A stretch of DNA of 64,000 nucleotides, taken from the NCBI GenBank assembly GCA_907164885.2, contig OU015492.1, positions 200,954,120 through 201,018,119 of the forward strand, in the 5' to 3' direction. The notes under the pieces are model-generated. The model searched no databases and was not told the origin of the DNA. It saw nothing but the letters and a program-made list of their open reading frames with translations. The translations under genes were made by a program, and so were the position numbers. Shown piece by piece: positions 36,791 through 51,417 of this stretch (its first letter is position 1; every line of letters begins with the position of its first letter). This DNA comes from Dolomedes plantarius. Taxonomy: Eukaryota; Arthropoda; Arachnida; Araneae; Dolomedidae.

Positions 36791-38105
36791 ACTTTTCAAA
36801 TAAAAAAATGCTTTTATTTTTAAATTCCTATGTTCGAAGAGCTTATGGTTTCACAAATAATAACATCGAACATGATGATCTCCATAAAACGGCATACATT
36901 ACCGACCTTGCCAGTGTAACAAAAAGTAGGAGACCCATGTATTAGCAACTGAAAAGGTACGCTAGCAACGCACTTATGACAAATATTTCAGCAAAAGAAA
37001 ATGGCTTCTCCCACAGGGTCGAGCCGAAGCTCTTACCTGGGGAAGATAAAAATTTCACACATACACAGTCAGTGAAAACTGAAGTCTGTAATAATATCCA
37101 CTTTTTCAAATCAGGACAGAGCGGGGAAGTCAACATGCGCGGAATTTGTTTGCCATGCGCTGAAAACCGCCAAGCACGGAAGAGGACCGCCAAAAATAAT
37201 GTGCCAACAACCTTGCGAACGTAACAGAAAACGAAGAACGCGCCAAGCTAAGTATTTAAGTTCCGCCAAGAACTCGTATTGGTCTCGGCATACAGAGATG
37301 TTAGCAGACCGCGTTTTTGAAGAAAAACGACAACTTCGACCCCGATGTGTGGCTGACACGACCCAAGTCTGGACCCTAAAGAGAGGCTAGCAATTGAAAA
37401 CAAACCAGCTCACCGTACATATGTTAAGAATGATAGAACAGGACCGAGCTATCCTATTGAACATAGCAACACTAGATACATATGCGATTGACACGTAAAC
37501 GCCCTGCTTTCACGCCTACAACGGCTGACGTGAAAAAATAAGACCTTAAACTGAGTCCAGCTAGGAATTCTTAGAAAAACAATTATTTTGAAGAAAACCG
37601 TTACTGGGCCAGAACACACACGAAGTGTGGAAATCCAGGAACGACCACGAGGAATGGTCAAAATAGGGACCATATATTAATTGAAAGAAAGTAATATAAA
37701 TTATAAAATTTGGTCTAGGATTATTAAAAGTTAATAAAAATAGGTTAGGTTTAATTAATTAAAACTGTAACGAAACGTGGCGTCGTTACATAACCTACTG
37801 ACCCTCTTGGTGCATAGTCTACATCCAATGCTACTCACTTTATCCCAATCGTTGCCCATGTCCAACACTACTAAAATTTGTTTATTCCGTGTAAATGTTG
37901 ATTAGTCTCTTTATGATTATTGTAAATATGGTATATATTAATAGTGTTTTTCAATTCTATGTAATATTACTTTAATTGTTAATTTTTTATTTGTAATGTG
38001 CTTCGTACTAACTTTATATTCTCATAAATTTTTTGGGGGTTTCATTAACATTTTCTTGTGTCTCTGTATGCATTTTGAATTTTTCAAAATTTAAACGCGG
38101 GAGTA
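36791..38105. other. Unassigned sequence inside the BEL-bounded block
   Basis: No reverse transcriptase, integrase or other domain is visible. A sequence reading TGTAACGACGCCACG on the minus strand from 37789 looks like the start of a gypsy-type LTR, so part of 36.9-37.8 kb could be a solo LTR. I could not find its other end. The final bases before the LTR at 38106 (aaacgcgggagta) resemble a polypurine tract. Confidence 0.35.
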
Positions 38106-38318
38106 TGTTACGTAATTTATGCCGTAATTCCTCCACCCACCTGTGTATGTACACCCTCTATCTGCAAGAATAAAACAGACCAAACTCTGTATCAGTTCTA
38201 GGATGGAGCTCCTACAAGAAGTGGTGTTTACTATGGCAAACAAAGACTTGCCATAAAATTTATGATGTATTTACATACCAATGTGCTTATTTTCTTAAAT
38301 ATTGTACACCTCCTTACA
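38106..38318 (+). mobile_element. BEL/Pao 3' LTR, about 213 bp
   Basis: It begins TGTTACGTAATTTATG after a purine-rich stretch and ends ..CCTTACA. It contains a polyadenylation signal (AATAAA near 38169). Its last 125 bp align with 26088-26214 upstream of the BEL gag. With that sequence it brackets 12.2 kb. Confidence 0.6.
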
Positions 38319-38357
38319 ATATAGATATATATATACATATATATATACACACACACA

Positions 38358-39397
38358 CAGTGGAATCTCGATCTATCATTTTCGAAGGGGTCGACTGAAC
38401 TAAACGATGGATGCGGGAACATGATAGATACGGGAACATACAAAAAAGTATTAACATACCTTAAAGTTTGATATTCCTAAAATATATTTACTCACATACG
38501 TAATTGCATACATACACGTAGTGTAACAGAAGATAAAATTTTACTGAATATAAAGTTTTACTGAAATCCAATATAATAATAATAAAAAAAGAAATACACG
38601 TAGATACACACGAATTTTGATTCAAATAAAAGTACTTAATCCTCGTTTGTTTTTTGGCGGTTTTCTCTCACAAAGTAAACAATATTATTTTGTGCTGTAA
38701 ATTGCATTATTTTCGGTATCGGTTATTGTGTGAGAGTATAAAGAAGCGGCAGCCATGAATCGTTTGTAACTAGAACCATTTCATTGCACTGGATGGGGTC
38801 CGACATAAGACCACCAGGAAGTTCTGCTTCCGGGTGAAACACTCATCGTCCTGTGTAGAACTGCAGTAATCAGAAACTTCTCACATACTAGACCAAACAC
38901 CAGGGGGCCTCAAATCCCAAGCCAAGAAAAAAGATGACTGTGAACAATTGCTGATAACAACAGAAATGTTGAATAGTCTGTGAATTTGGACTGAGTTGCC
39001 GAAAATAGGGTACTCCAGGGGCTAAAGAATTAGGAATACCAACGACGAACAAATAATGGGAGTGGTACAATAAAGCGAAACCTGGCTAAAGAAGAGAGAG
39101 CAAAAATACGAGACCGTATATCTCAAATGTTCTGCTCATTGTTTAATTAGAGCGTCATTCTAACTCAATCCAGTTATTTATATTTCAGGTTGAGTTATTA
39201 TGAAAAAACGATCGATCCGATAAATTAATGTAAAGCTGCGATATTCTGAACGATTATTGCGGGAAAACGATGGATCGAGGAGCGATCCATTCGGTCTTTT
39301 TTGCTTGTTTTTGATGGAATTTATTCGGGACTGGGTGAAATAAACGATACATACGGGAAAACGATCGTTCGGGGGACGATCGATCGAGATTCCACTG
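38358..39397. mobile_element. TIR element, CAGTGGAATCTCGATC ends (possibly pogo/Tigger-like)
   Basis: The ends read CAGTGGAATCTCGATCTATC and, reversed, CAGTGGAATCTCGATCGATC. The right end is followed by TA in a (TA)n tract. The left end follows a (CA)n tract, so the left TA is not intact. Several aaacgat/cgggaa motifs recur near both ends. The interior (38740-39120) shows no transposase that I can recognise. The terminal sequence resembles pogo/Tigger ends, which is an inference. Confidence 0.65.
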
Positions 39398-39849
39398 TAT
39401 ATATATATATATATATATATATGCACATTATGCACATGTGTATGTGTGTGTTGTATACTCCTTGTTTTCAACTAGCACTACTTTTATTTTCTTATATTAA
39501 ATACAATTTTCGCAAAGAAAATTTATGGATATTTAATGAAAACAATTTATATTCGGTTTCTGATTACCGACAAACCTTTTCCAACATTTTATAAATCAAT
39601 ATATTTGCACTTTCAAATCTGCATGTAACGTATGTTTGATTTATAATTAAGATACCGATGAAAGCGCTTGCTCTTACAGGAACATGTCAAGTTGGAAGCG
39701 AACGCCGATTAAACTTCTAAAGCGAGGAAATTATTCAAGGAATCGATATATATAATCGAGAAGAGATTTCCCTTTTCCAAGATAAATGCGAAAAACCACA
39801 CGTTTTTCTAAAATAATGACGAATTAATTTATGTTAACATTTTATGTCA

Positions 39850-40048
39850 GAATTTGCATGCATTTCCAGAGGAAATTTCAAAGGATTTTAACAAATTATT
39901 TGAAATAAAGACACTGCATTTTCTTTCGAGACTGAAGAAATATCGCCAACAAGACAGAAAATTCAAGATGTTCAGAGAAACTTATAGAAGACAGAGAAGA
40001 CAATATGATAATGCATACGATTATGTATCGGATAAATTCGAGAAATAA
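39850..40048 (+). CDS. Possible terminal exon of an unknown gene
   Basis: An acceptor-like sequence (ttaacattttatgtcag, ending about 39850) precedes an open frame of about 66 codons ending TAA at 40048. The peptide is very charged and helical in character (LKKYRQQDRKFKMFRETYRR is typical). An AATAAA overlaps the stop region. I do not recognise the protein. No upstream exon is visible, so this could be a chance frame. Confidence 0.2.
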
Positions 40049-40486
40049 ATATAATGTTTCTTAAAATAAAATTCCTCAGCATAAAATTTTCTAATAATTT
40101 ATTGATGAAGCAGCGTAAACTTTTACGTATTTCAAACATTAACAATCATTTCGTCCCTTCCTTTATTTGCTTATTGACTGGTATCGATTTTCGATGGAAG
40201 CTGTCCATGATAGTACATAAATGTTCGCACCTGAGTAATTTATTTTGTATTAGTATATAAATGGGCTTTTAACAAACGCTTTTACATTTCTCTCCCACGG
40301 CGTAAGAGGAAATCTCTCTCCACCAAATTGTCTGTACAAAAGCATTCCTAGGTTATGCACGTTCAAGGTTGGTTAAATCACGCATTATGCAAAAGAGCCC
40401 ATTCAAGGGAAATGAATGGAAGGATATTTTGTCAGGCAATTTTAAGCAGACTATTCTCTCTAAATCTATTATATATGATATAACCT

Positions 40487-41191
<705 letters not shown>

Positions 41192-41193
41192 TA

Positions 41194-42140
41194 TATATTA
41201 ATTAATAATATTTAAATTCTTTAGTAAAAATAATATTAAATAATAAATAATAATATATTACTCTAATTATTAATAAAGGCACTAATTTAATTTAGGTTAT
41301 TAGTCCTATAACACAGTCTTCATAGTAAGTTTGCTCCTGTGTTTTTATTAGCTCCATGGTTGCAAGGTTTGTGATGTAAGTCTTCTTGCGGTTTCCTACT
41401 CTTAACGTCCACTTTGTCTAGCACCAGGCTTGGTGTTCCATGATTAAGCAACTATTTATTCAATTCTTATGTTTCTTATGGATTGTACGGTGTCTAAGTA
41501 TGTTTATTGATAGATCATACTTATCAGAAACAATCCATTGGTTTCTGGACAGTATCTGCACCGGTGATGAAGAGATGCTGTTTAAAACCTAATTAATTCT
41601 TATCTTTTCATGTGTCTTGTTCCTGGCAAGTAGCTTTAGAGCTTATACTGGTTTTTCACTTTCAACTTTGTCTTATATATATATATAATTTTTACAATAT
41701 CAGAAATAATCTACTTAGATTATTCCTTGTTACTTTTTAAACATGATAGGTGATTACTGACTTGTGCAACCTTTAATACAAATGTTTATCATCCAGATGA
41801 TTATACGCATTCTTTTTCCTAATTAGTATATTTTCTGTAGGTATTGAACCCAAAAAATTCCTATCGTTTTGCTATCGGGACCATTCTTTAGATTTCACAT
41901 CACGTCGAACCGTTAATAATAATCACTATCAAAGTCACGCCAACACTTTCTGACATTTATCAGTTTTGCCTCGTCTTAGATTAGGGCTGAATAGTCCTAA
42001 AAATTATATCCAGAAGAATGACTTTCCGGACATATACTTATTAAAAATGCCATAAAGCTTATTATAAACAAAATTTCAGGCTACTTTTATTTAACCTTTA
42101 CCTTGCGGGATGAGGTAGCAGGAATCCGAAGAATACGACC
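41194..42140. other. AT-rich DNA, no recognisable gene
   Basis: Nothing supported. A short (AT)n tract lies near 41677. Confidence 0.5.
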
Positions 42141-42141
42141 C

Positions 42142-42142
<1 letters not shown>

Positions 42143-42228
<86 letters not shown>
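42143..42228. repeat. (AT)n microsatellite
   Basis: About 86 bases of (AT)n. The sequence that follows (tccgtgtgtatgtaactgaactcctcataaacgac) is a motif I associate with dispersed arthropod repeats, but no ends were found. Confidence 0.95.
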
Positions 42229-42825
42229 TATATATATATATTTCTTCTGTCCGTGTGTATGTAACTGAACTCCTCATAAACGACTGGACTGATTTTTATG
42301 AAATTTTGTGTGTGCGATTAAGTTGATTCGAGAATGGTTTAGATTCACAATTTGATCCGATAGAAAATGTTTTTATATTTTTAATTAATTTATAAAAATC
42401 CAACAATTTATAAGGGGGTGCGTCCGGTAAATGGAAACTGTTACAGTTTGTGGAATCACCCCTCTAGATAATGGCGTCCACGTTAGGTTTAGTTAGTAAA
42501 CAGCGAGCGAAAAGATAAAAATAAAGAAAATCAAAAAGTTTCAAGTCATATATTAAACCAGAATAATAAATGAAAATAATAATCTTTGAAGTCAGATTTT
42601 ATACTCTAAAATAGATCAGATCCAACGGCATACTGATGTTCTCGACACGCGATGGAAAATTTGAATCAACCACGCTAAGTGACACGAGATCTTTTTTAAT
42701 CGCTACTGCAGTCCCCCTCGACTATATCTTTGTGCCTATTGAAGAGCTAAAGACTAAGATTCTATCTTGCTAACTTATTTCTAAGTAAAGACTCCTCTGA
42801 CATTTATAATCACCAGCCCGCAACA

Positions 42826-44980
<2,155 letters not shown>

Positions 44981-44989
44981 AAGCCGTTT

Positions 44990-45541
44990 ATGTTGAACAC
45001 TTCGAAGAAGAAACATGCGCGAATGCAAATGAGCGGCGCTTTTCTATTAGATGGGAAACAACATGGATGGAGTACACGTGTGACACACAGGCGAGAGACG
45101 CCACTAGGCGAGGTCGGGCAGAGGTGAGCTACGAACAGAAAATTTGAAGAAGAAAGAGATCGGTTTGTTGGGTTTGTTCTTCATCTCGAGCACAGCAGTT
45201 GGGCATTGCCAATCTCATTTAAGGCGTTCTAAAGTTAGTTATCGTTCCAGTGACCTGGTGTCAAAGTTAAGACAGAAAGGTTAGTGTGGCAAATTTATAA
45301 GTACTGGCGTGGCTGATTTCTGGCAGGGTTTCTGTAGTATGCGGGATTGCTACAGGTATTTAACAAACGCATTAATTTTCACGTCGCTTGCTAGCAATGA
45401 GTATTGTAATCATGTTGCATAATTGCTGTTGCAATAAATATATTTTAGTGTAGAAAACCTCGTCATGTCATGTTTGTGGTGAGTTCATTGTTTTATATAT
45501 ATACTATACCATAAAGGTAAAAGAAACAAGTGAACTTCACA
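44990..45541 (+). mobile_element. Probable 5' LTR of a decayed gypsy element
   Basis: The sequence ends ..gtgaacttcaca and is followed by cctggcgaccgaacg, which looks like the start of a primer-binding region. A polyadenylation signal (caataaat near 45433) lies inside. The left boundary is a guess from the tgttgaacac at about 44997. No second copy lies in the window, so the LTR call rests on context and the gag that follows. Confidence 0.4.
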
Positions 45542-45833
45542 CCTGGCGACCGAACGAAAAGAATCTCAATATTAAAGCGTAGGATTCTTGCAAGTCAATT
45601 TAAAGGGGTGAATTGTTAAAATTAAACATCGTATAAATTTTGGACTTAGAAACTGTTAAAACCTTAGAAAGGGTTAAGTGTAGGACATAAAGCTGAATTG
45701 TGAAATAGCTTGAATATTTGTTGTTGTTGTTGTTGTTGTTTGTACGTGTACATTTTACCATTGATTCGGTTTAAATATTAGTATTTTGAACTGTTAAAAT
45801 ATAGAACCCGAATTCGTAACTAACGTGTAGACA

Positions 45834-47800
45834 ATGCTAACAGCAATGCAGCTCGCATTTGTGAAACCATTTTAGGGATCATTTAATGGCACTGGGGCCA
45901 GGGCGAGATTCTTAGCCCATATAGAGGCACACTTTAGAGAATTTAACATCCCCGAAAACAGAAAATTGAGTATCGTGACAGCAGCATTAAAAGGTCAGGC
46001 GAAGGCGTGGTTTGAAAGCATCAGAAGAAATGCTGAAATCGCTTATTTTGTAACTTTTAAAACACATTTCATTATAGTATTTCCAAAGAAAATAAACCCG
46101 GTCGCAATTGAAAACGAAATCTTTTCGCGCAAGCAAAGACGATACCACAAAAATACTTTGCTTTGTTTTGAAACCACAAAAACTTTTCTTTAAAGAAAAT
46201 TACGTTATGTCAGGAATACATCGAAGGACTCACAGACGCACGGGTTATTGAGATAATAAAACAACGTCTAGTGCCATTAGCTCAAGATTTTTGGAACGTA
46301 AGAATACGACAATTCCTGAACTATTAGAAAAATTCACCCTGTTCTATAGCATACACCCTTTCAACAGTCATATGGGATGTGACAGTTTTCCATGGAATTC
46401 AAACCCTTTTAGACCAAGTAACCCCCCCCTCCCCCTCAACCTGGAAACAATCGAAGCTTAAATCTTGGGCGGTTGTCCACAGCGTCAGTGAAAAACCCTC
46501 CGGCTAAAATAAATATAATGAAGTTGCAGAATGTAGCTTTACCGAATTTTCACATTCAATTAGATAACATACCGGCCATGGCAATACTTGAAAAAGGAAG
46601 AGAAAATTTTTTTATATATAAGCCAACTAATTTTTCGCGCATTACAAACGTGCACGGCTAATTAAAGATTGCGTGAGTGCAATACCAGCACAAGGGAAGC
46701 AGTGCGAAATGCTACTCGGGTCACTTAAAGTAACAGTGGAAGTGCAATCGCAGCTCAAGTAAAGTAGTTATATCATGGAAAACCGCCAACATGACAAACT
46801 ACTACTGTTCGACTTTTGCCATGCAGCACAAATGAAGTTAAATTTTAAAGACGAAGCTGTCGATTTAGAACTAGGAATATCAGAGTTAAGGTGACTAGGG
46901 ACGTTCAACCTCGTATTTTCAATTTTTCAATATTTTACTCTTACATACAAAATGAGAGTAATTAATATTCTTTCCTACTACGTTGAAGACAATTTGAATT
47001 GGCAAATAAGTATTTTGTGGAATAATAAGACTTGTTTATCAAAACATTCTTCAAAAATGCTAGGATTTTTCAAAATGCTCCATGCGCATTACTTTTCTTT
47101 TGAATTTCTCAGAATTGTTAATTGAGGTGTTATCCACGAACCTGTGCATAATTATTTGAAACCATAAATATTTTTCAAATTTATAGACCTTGAAATAAAG
47201 CGAAAACGTGTGAAATCATAAAGAAAACAAAAGGCAGATTTAAAAATAATTATTTATGGCTTTAAAGTCATACAAAAGAAATCATTGCACAATTACGTTT
47301 ATATATGTACGGTAAACTTATATAGTAAGGTTTTTAAATAATTTGGAACGTACTTGGAACATTTTGAAAAATGCTAGAAAATTTTGAAATTTTTTTTGAA
47401 AACCAGTCAGTATTCTACCAAAGAATCCTCATTTTGATTTCTAAGGGTCTTCAGTGTAGTAAAAAAAGAATACAAATTATTATCTTTTTGAATATAAAGT
47501 TAAAAATTTTAAATTTACAAATTCGAGTTTGAAGGTCCCTTGTCCCCTTAAAGAAGTGTACGGATGAAAGAGAAGTATTCGAAAACTTACGGCAACCACA
47601 GCTTTCGCTTATACGCCTTGTTCAAACGGTCGACCGGTCGTTACTTAGACGGTCCTGTACTCGCAGCCAAGGGTTGAGTTCTGAAGTTCGGTAACATTTT
47701 TCATTATTGTTGGGCCCACGAGTGCCGAATGGACAATACAGATCCGCCATCCAAAAAGGCAACCCCGGGCCCTCGGATGAAAGAAAAAAAGAATTTAGCC
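45834..47800 (+). pseudogene. Ty3/gypsy gag-protease remnant, split by a MITE
   Basis: Gag blocks are AHIEAHFREFNIPE, then TAALKGQAKAWFESIRRNAE (45930-46030) and EYIEGLTDARVIEIIKQRL (near 46211). A protease-like region follows (LDNIPAMAILEKGREN at 46560, then FDFCHAAQMKLNF at 46810). In it the expected Asp-Thr-Gly triad appears as Glu-Lys-Gly. A MITE inserted at TTAA 46886-46889. After it the same frame resumes (ISEL, then KKCTDEREVFENLRQPQLSL). A further block near 47700-47760 (IIVGPTSAEWTIQIRHP) also looks protein-coding. Numerous stops and shifts are present. No reverse transcriptase is seen. Confidence 0.7.
46890..47547. mobile_element. TTAA-flanked MITE, GGGGACxxTGGAC family (copy 2)
   Basis: The ends are GGTGACTAGGGACGTTC and, reversed, GGGGACAAGGGACCTTC. 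TTAA flanks both ends (46886-46889 and 47548-47551). The element is AT-rich, 658 bp and noncoding. It interrupts the gypsy protease frame. Confidence 0.85.
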
Positions 47801-48770
47801 CAACACAAAATCAAACGGTTATTAGTGTTACTGTTTTAACAGAAGAAATTAAGGGGACAGTGGACCTTCAAACCTAACTTTTTGGGTTTTCAATGGATTT
47901 GTTTGAAATTTGAATATGTGATTAGTACTATAGATATGTAAAAGTGGCTAAAATTTAAAGATGAAATATTAATAATTTATGAATTATTAATTATATAAAA
48001 AATTGGCCTATTTAAAATTGTTCCATGCACATTTCTTTTGCATATAATATGGTAATTTTTATTTACAGGCTACCTTGTAGAACTAACAATGAAACTTATT
48101 GCTTATTTTAAGCATTCATTACAAATATAAAGAGAAAAAAATAACAGTGAAAACTCCCTTTTTATTACGCAAAATACCTCTAAATCATCTTTTCGAGTAC
48201 AAAATTTAGAAATTCTGAGCTACGAAGCATAATTATTTTCAATAAGATTTATTTGATATACAGTCAAGTATATAAAATTTAAATTTCAAAGCAATACGAT
48301 AATTAGAAATGCGCCTGGAGCAGTTTGAATATTCGTATGACATGAAAATATTTATTTTGAGAAAAACACATTTAAAGTTATTGCTATTAGTAACCACATA
48401 ATATCTAAATTAAATACAAATGCGTATCACTAGGACAGTAATCACAGAAATTAAAAATTCTTTTTGCAACACATTCCTACTCGTCCGTAGTTTCACAATT
48501 CAATAAAATAAAAATATCGAATTTTTAGACAAATTTCACAATTTTGAAAGTCCACTGTCCCCTTAAGTCTAAAGAATGTTTGCTTGCAGATAAGGATAGA
48601 ATATTAAATTCTATTAATTATGAAACATGACAATAAGTGAAATTAAATGTCTTACTGATGAATTAAACATCCTAAGGGAATCAATAAAAGTTGAAACTAA
48701 AGGAAACAGTTCTTCATGTAAAAGAATATAAATCAGAACTTGAAGAATTAAGAATTTGCTTGTAGGAAAA
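47780..48770 (+). pseudogene. Degraded coiled-coil reading frame, split by a MITE
   Basis: Before the MITE the frame reads TQNQTVISVTVLTEEIK. After it the frame continues in phase with SKECLLADKDRILNSINYE (48567-48623). After frameshifts come TISEIKCLTDELNILRESIK (48630-48690) and LHVKEYKSELEELRICL (48713-48765). Leucine/isoleucine spacing is heptad-like throughout, so this was probably part of a long coiled-coil protein. I cannot name the protein. It directly follows gypsy protease-like sequence in the same orientation. Confidence 0.5.
47853..48562. mobile_element. TTAA-flanked MITE, GGGGACAGTGGAC family (copy 3)
   Basis: The ends are GGGGACAGTGGACCTTC and, reversed, GGGGACAGTGGACTTTC, with TTAA at 47849-47852 and 48563-48566. 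The element is 710 bp. It interrupts the coiled-coil frame, which reads through when the element and one TTAA are removed. Confidence 0.88.
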
Positions 48771-48779
48771 ACAAATGGT

Positions 48780-51415
48780 TGGTTTTTAGCTGACCAATAA
48801 ACTTCTCAGATATGTAATCCCTCAACATGTATTTTAAATCAGATTGCATATAAAATTAAACCTCACGTATATAATTTTATCCTCTTGGTATGTTTGCCTT
48901 CTTAAAATTAATCCGACTAAAACAATTATTCTACAGAATTACATCGAAGAAACATAATCTTCCAAATTTCAATTTTCCTCTGTCAGATATTATAAATTAT
49001 GCTTAAAATATTGCATATTTATATTTGCAAACAGAGTTCATGCCGCGTTACTGTTACGGAAATTTTAACATAGGATTATTATCCTTTATCGTGATGGGCA
49101 TAATAGAAGTTTAATTTAAGATTCAACCGTAACTTAATCAAAGCATATACCGTTAATATGCTCTTCATTAAATTACGGACATTGTACTTCAACATAGATC
49201 ACATTCTATGTTTCAATGCATTTATCATTTGTCTTGCATAATTATCGAATTTAGAGTGGCATTTCTATGCATGTGTATCCACATGAATTCTCTGTCCTTA
49301 GCAATTGCTTCAAAAGATTGATTCACTCAACATCTTGTCAATAGAATAGCCGATGTGTCTAGATTCTATATGCGCTTCAGTCATTCAAATGGTTATTGAA
49401 AGCTCTTCATATAAATATTACTATTGTCCCATTATATAAGCACGTTCATGGAAACTTAGAAGATAGGATGGTTTGAATCATTTGCATCAACACTTCTGTT
49501 AATTCATTTATTTAGAGAAGTTTTTGTTTCTCATAACATTTGTATACGTATATTTTAATCACACTTTAAAGCCTGGGTTTGATAACGTGTCTGCATATTT
49601 TAAATCTAGTTTTCATTGCATAGTGTATATCTTTGTATTTTGAAATTTAATGATGTGCTCTAAGTTTTGAATACATCAAAGGAATATGAAATAGAAGTAC
49701 TTGAATGAAAAGTCTCGTTGCTACAAGAGTTTTCTTATTTTCATTTCTTTCTAAGAAGTTTTCATGTAAGTTTCTCTTTTGTAAATTTATTTTTGACGTA
49801 AAAAGTATTCTTTTTCCGATATCCATTATTTATTTAGTGTTTCAGTAAGCTTTTGAATCACAAATATTGTATTAAACAGATAACTAAAACTAGATTATAT
49901 TTTGGTTGTTTTTAGTAATATGTCATGATTTCATGTTACTTTGTATGCTAGTTTATATTTGAAAGTATTTAGTGTCATAGTTAAGCAGGTCACTTAAGTT
50001 ACCACATGTCTAGTATCTGCAGCAGAAATTTGTGAATTCCATGATTTTCCTTTACCAGTTGTTTATCACTTATTGCTTGCAAGTATTAGTTAGGGTACTC
50101 CACCTCACAGTAGATAATGCGCATATGACACAAACTATTTTTTTAAAGTAACCTTGAAGCACTCTCCATCCACATTTCAGTTTGTTGCAAAGAATCCCGA
50201 TGGATCCGTACCAAAGATCTAGGCTAACCAGATCAACTCCTAACACGCAAGAGCTCAAACTACTCCAAAAGTACTCAAGCAGTATAAAATGGAGTATTTT
50301 CTAGGTGGTAGAGAAAAATGGACATCCATCCCTCAGTATTAAAATGATGTCTAAAGTGAATGAGTGTCATTTATACTAAACGGTATACATTGTCTTGTCT
50401 GGAATGACAGAAGGGCCCGAGAAATAAAAAACAGTCCCACCTCATTGCATTGCCTCCGCAGAACTATACTGTTCACAGTTCAGTCGAGAGAGAAATATTA
50501 GCCAGGTAGTATCCTCATTCAGCTATGCGTATCCACCTTATAAAGTTATTCTTAAATTGGATGTATCATTTTGGAGTTATGGATTTGCATTACTTGTGCA
50601 AGCGTGTTATCGTGATAAGACCAGCTGCAGAACTATTGTAACTCAAATCGTGGAGGAACCATTGAACTCTATTTGTGTTCAGAGATGATCCTAGTATCTC
50701 AGGCATGATAGAGATGACCAGTTGCTAAGAAAAGTTACGGTTTACTCGCAACGTAATTTTTGCTCCACAACTTTTTTATTGGTTAGGAAACATTTCTCCA
50801 TATATTTTTTAGGTCTGTTGAGTGATATGTTTGTTACAACGCGCACAAGAACTCAACTGTTTCAAACAGAGCACTCGTAAAAACACATATTTTGAGAGTT
50901 ACGCCAATAGGTCTTATTCATGGCATATCCCTAACCTAAAATAATGGCAGAACATGCTGACTTCTTCTAGGAAACCTTTTCGTTTCAAGTAGCCTTTGGG
51001 ATCCTCTACCCTTTTGCTTTTTGTTAAATTGTAAAATACAAAAGCCGAACTTCTAATAGCGGCGTGTTTTCAGTTACACACCCGTGCTATACTTAAAAAG
51101 TCATACTGCAGCTGGTTGATGGCAGACAATCTAAGTGTTCGAAAAAAATGGCGGAGTTTTTTTAACAAACTTAAACCACTATAAACACAAATATTGCTAA
51201 CAGAACAAACAAGGGATACTGCAGATAAAATCTAATTTTATGCTTGCTTAAAATTTGAAATCTACTTTTCAAATATTACTTCTTTAATATTTGTTAAATG
51301 AATGATAAAATTCCTTCAAATGTTAGGAAATTAATAATGCATCATAATCTGTCTAACACATTAATCTGATACCCTGTTTTTTAAGTAATTTACATGTAAT
51401 AAACAAATGATTAAA
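48780..51415. other. AT-rich DNA, no recognisable gene
   Basis: Short frames only, with no recognised domain, RNA gene or paired repeats. Confidence 0.5.
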
Positions 51416-51417
51416 TA

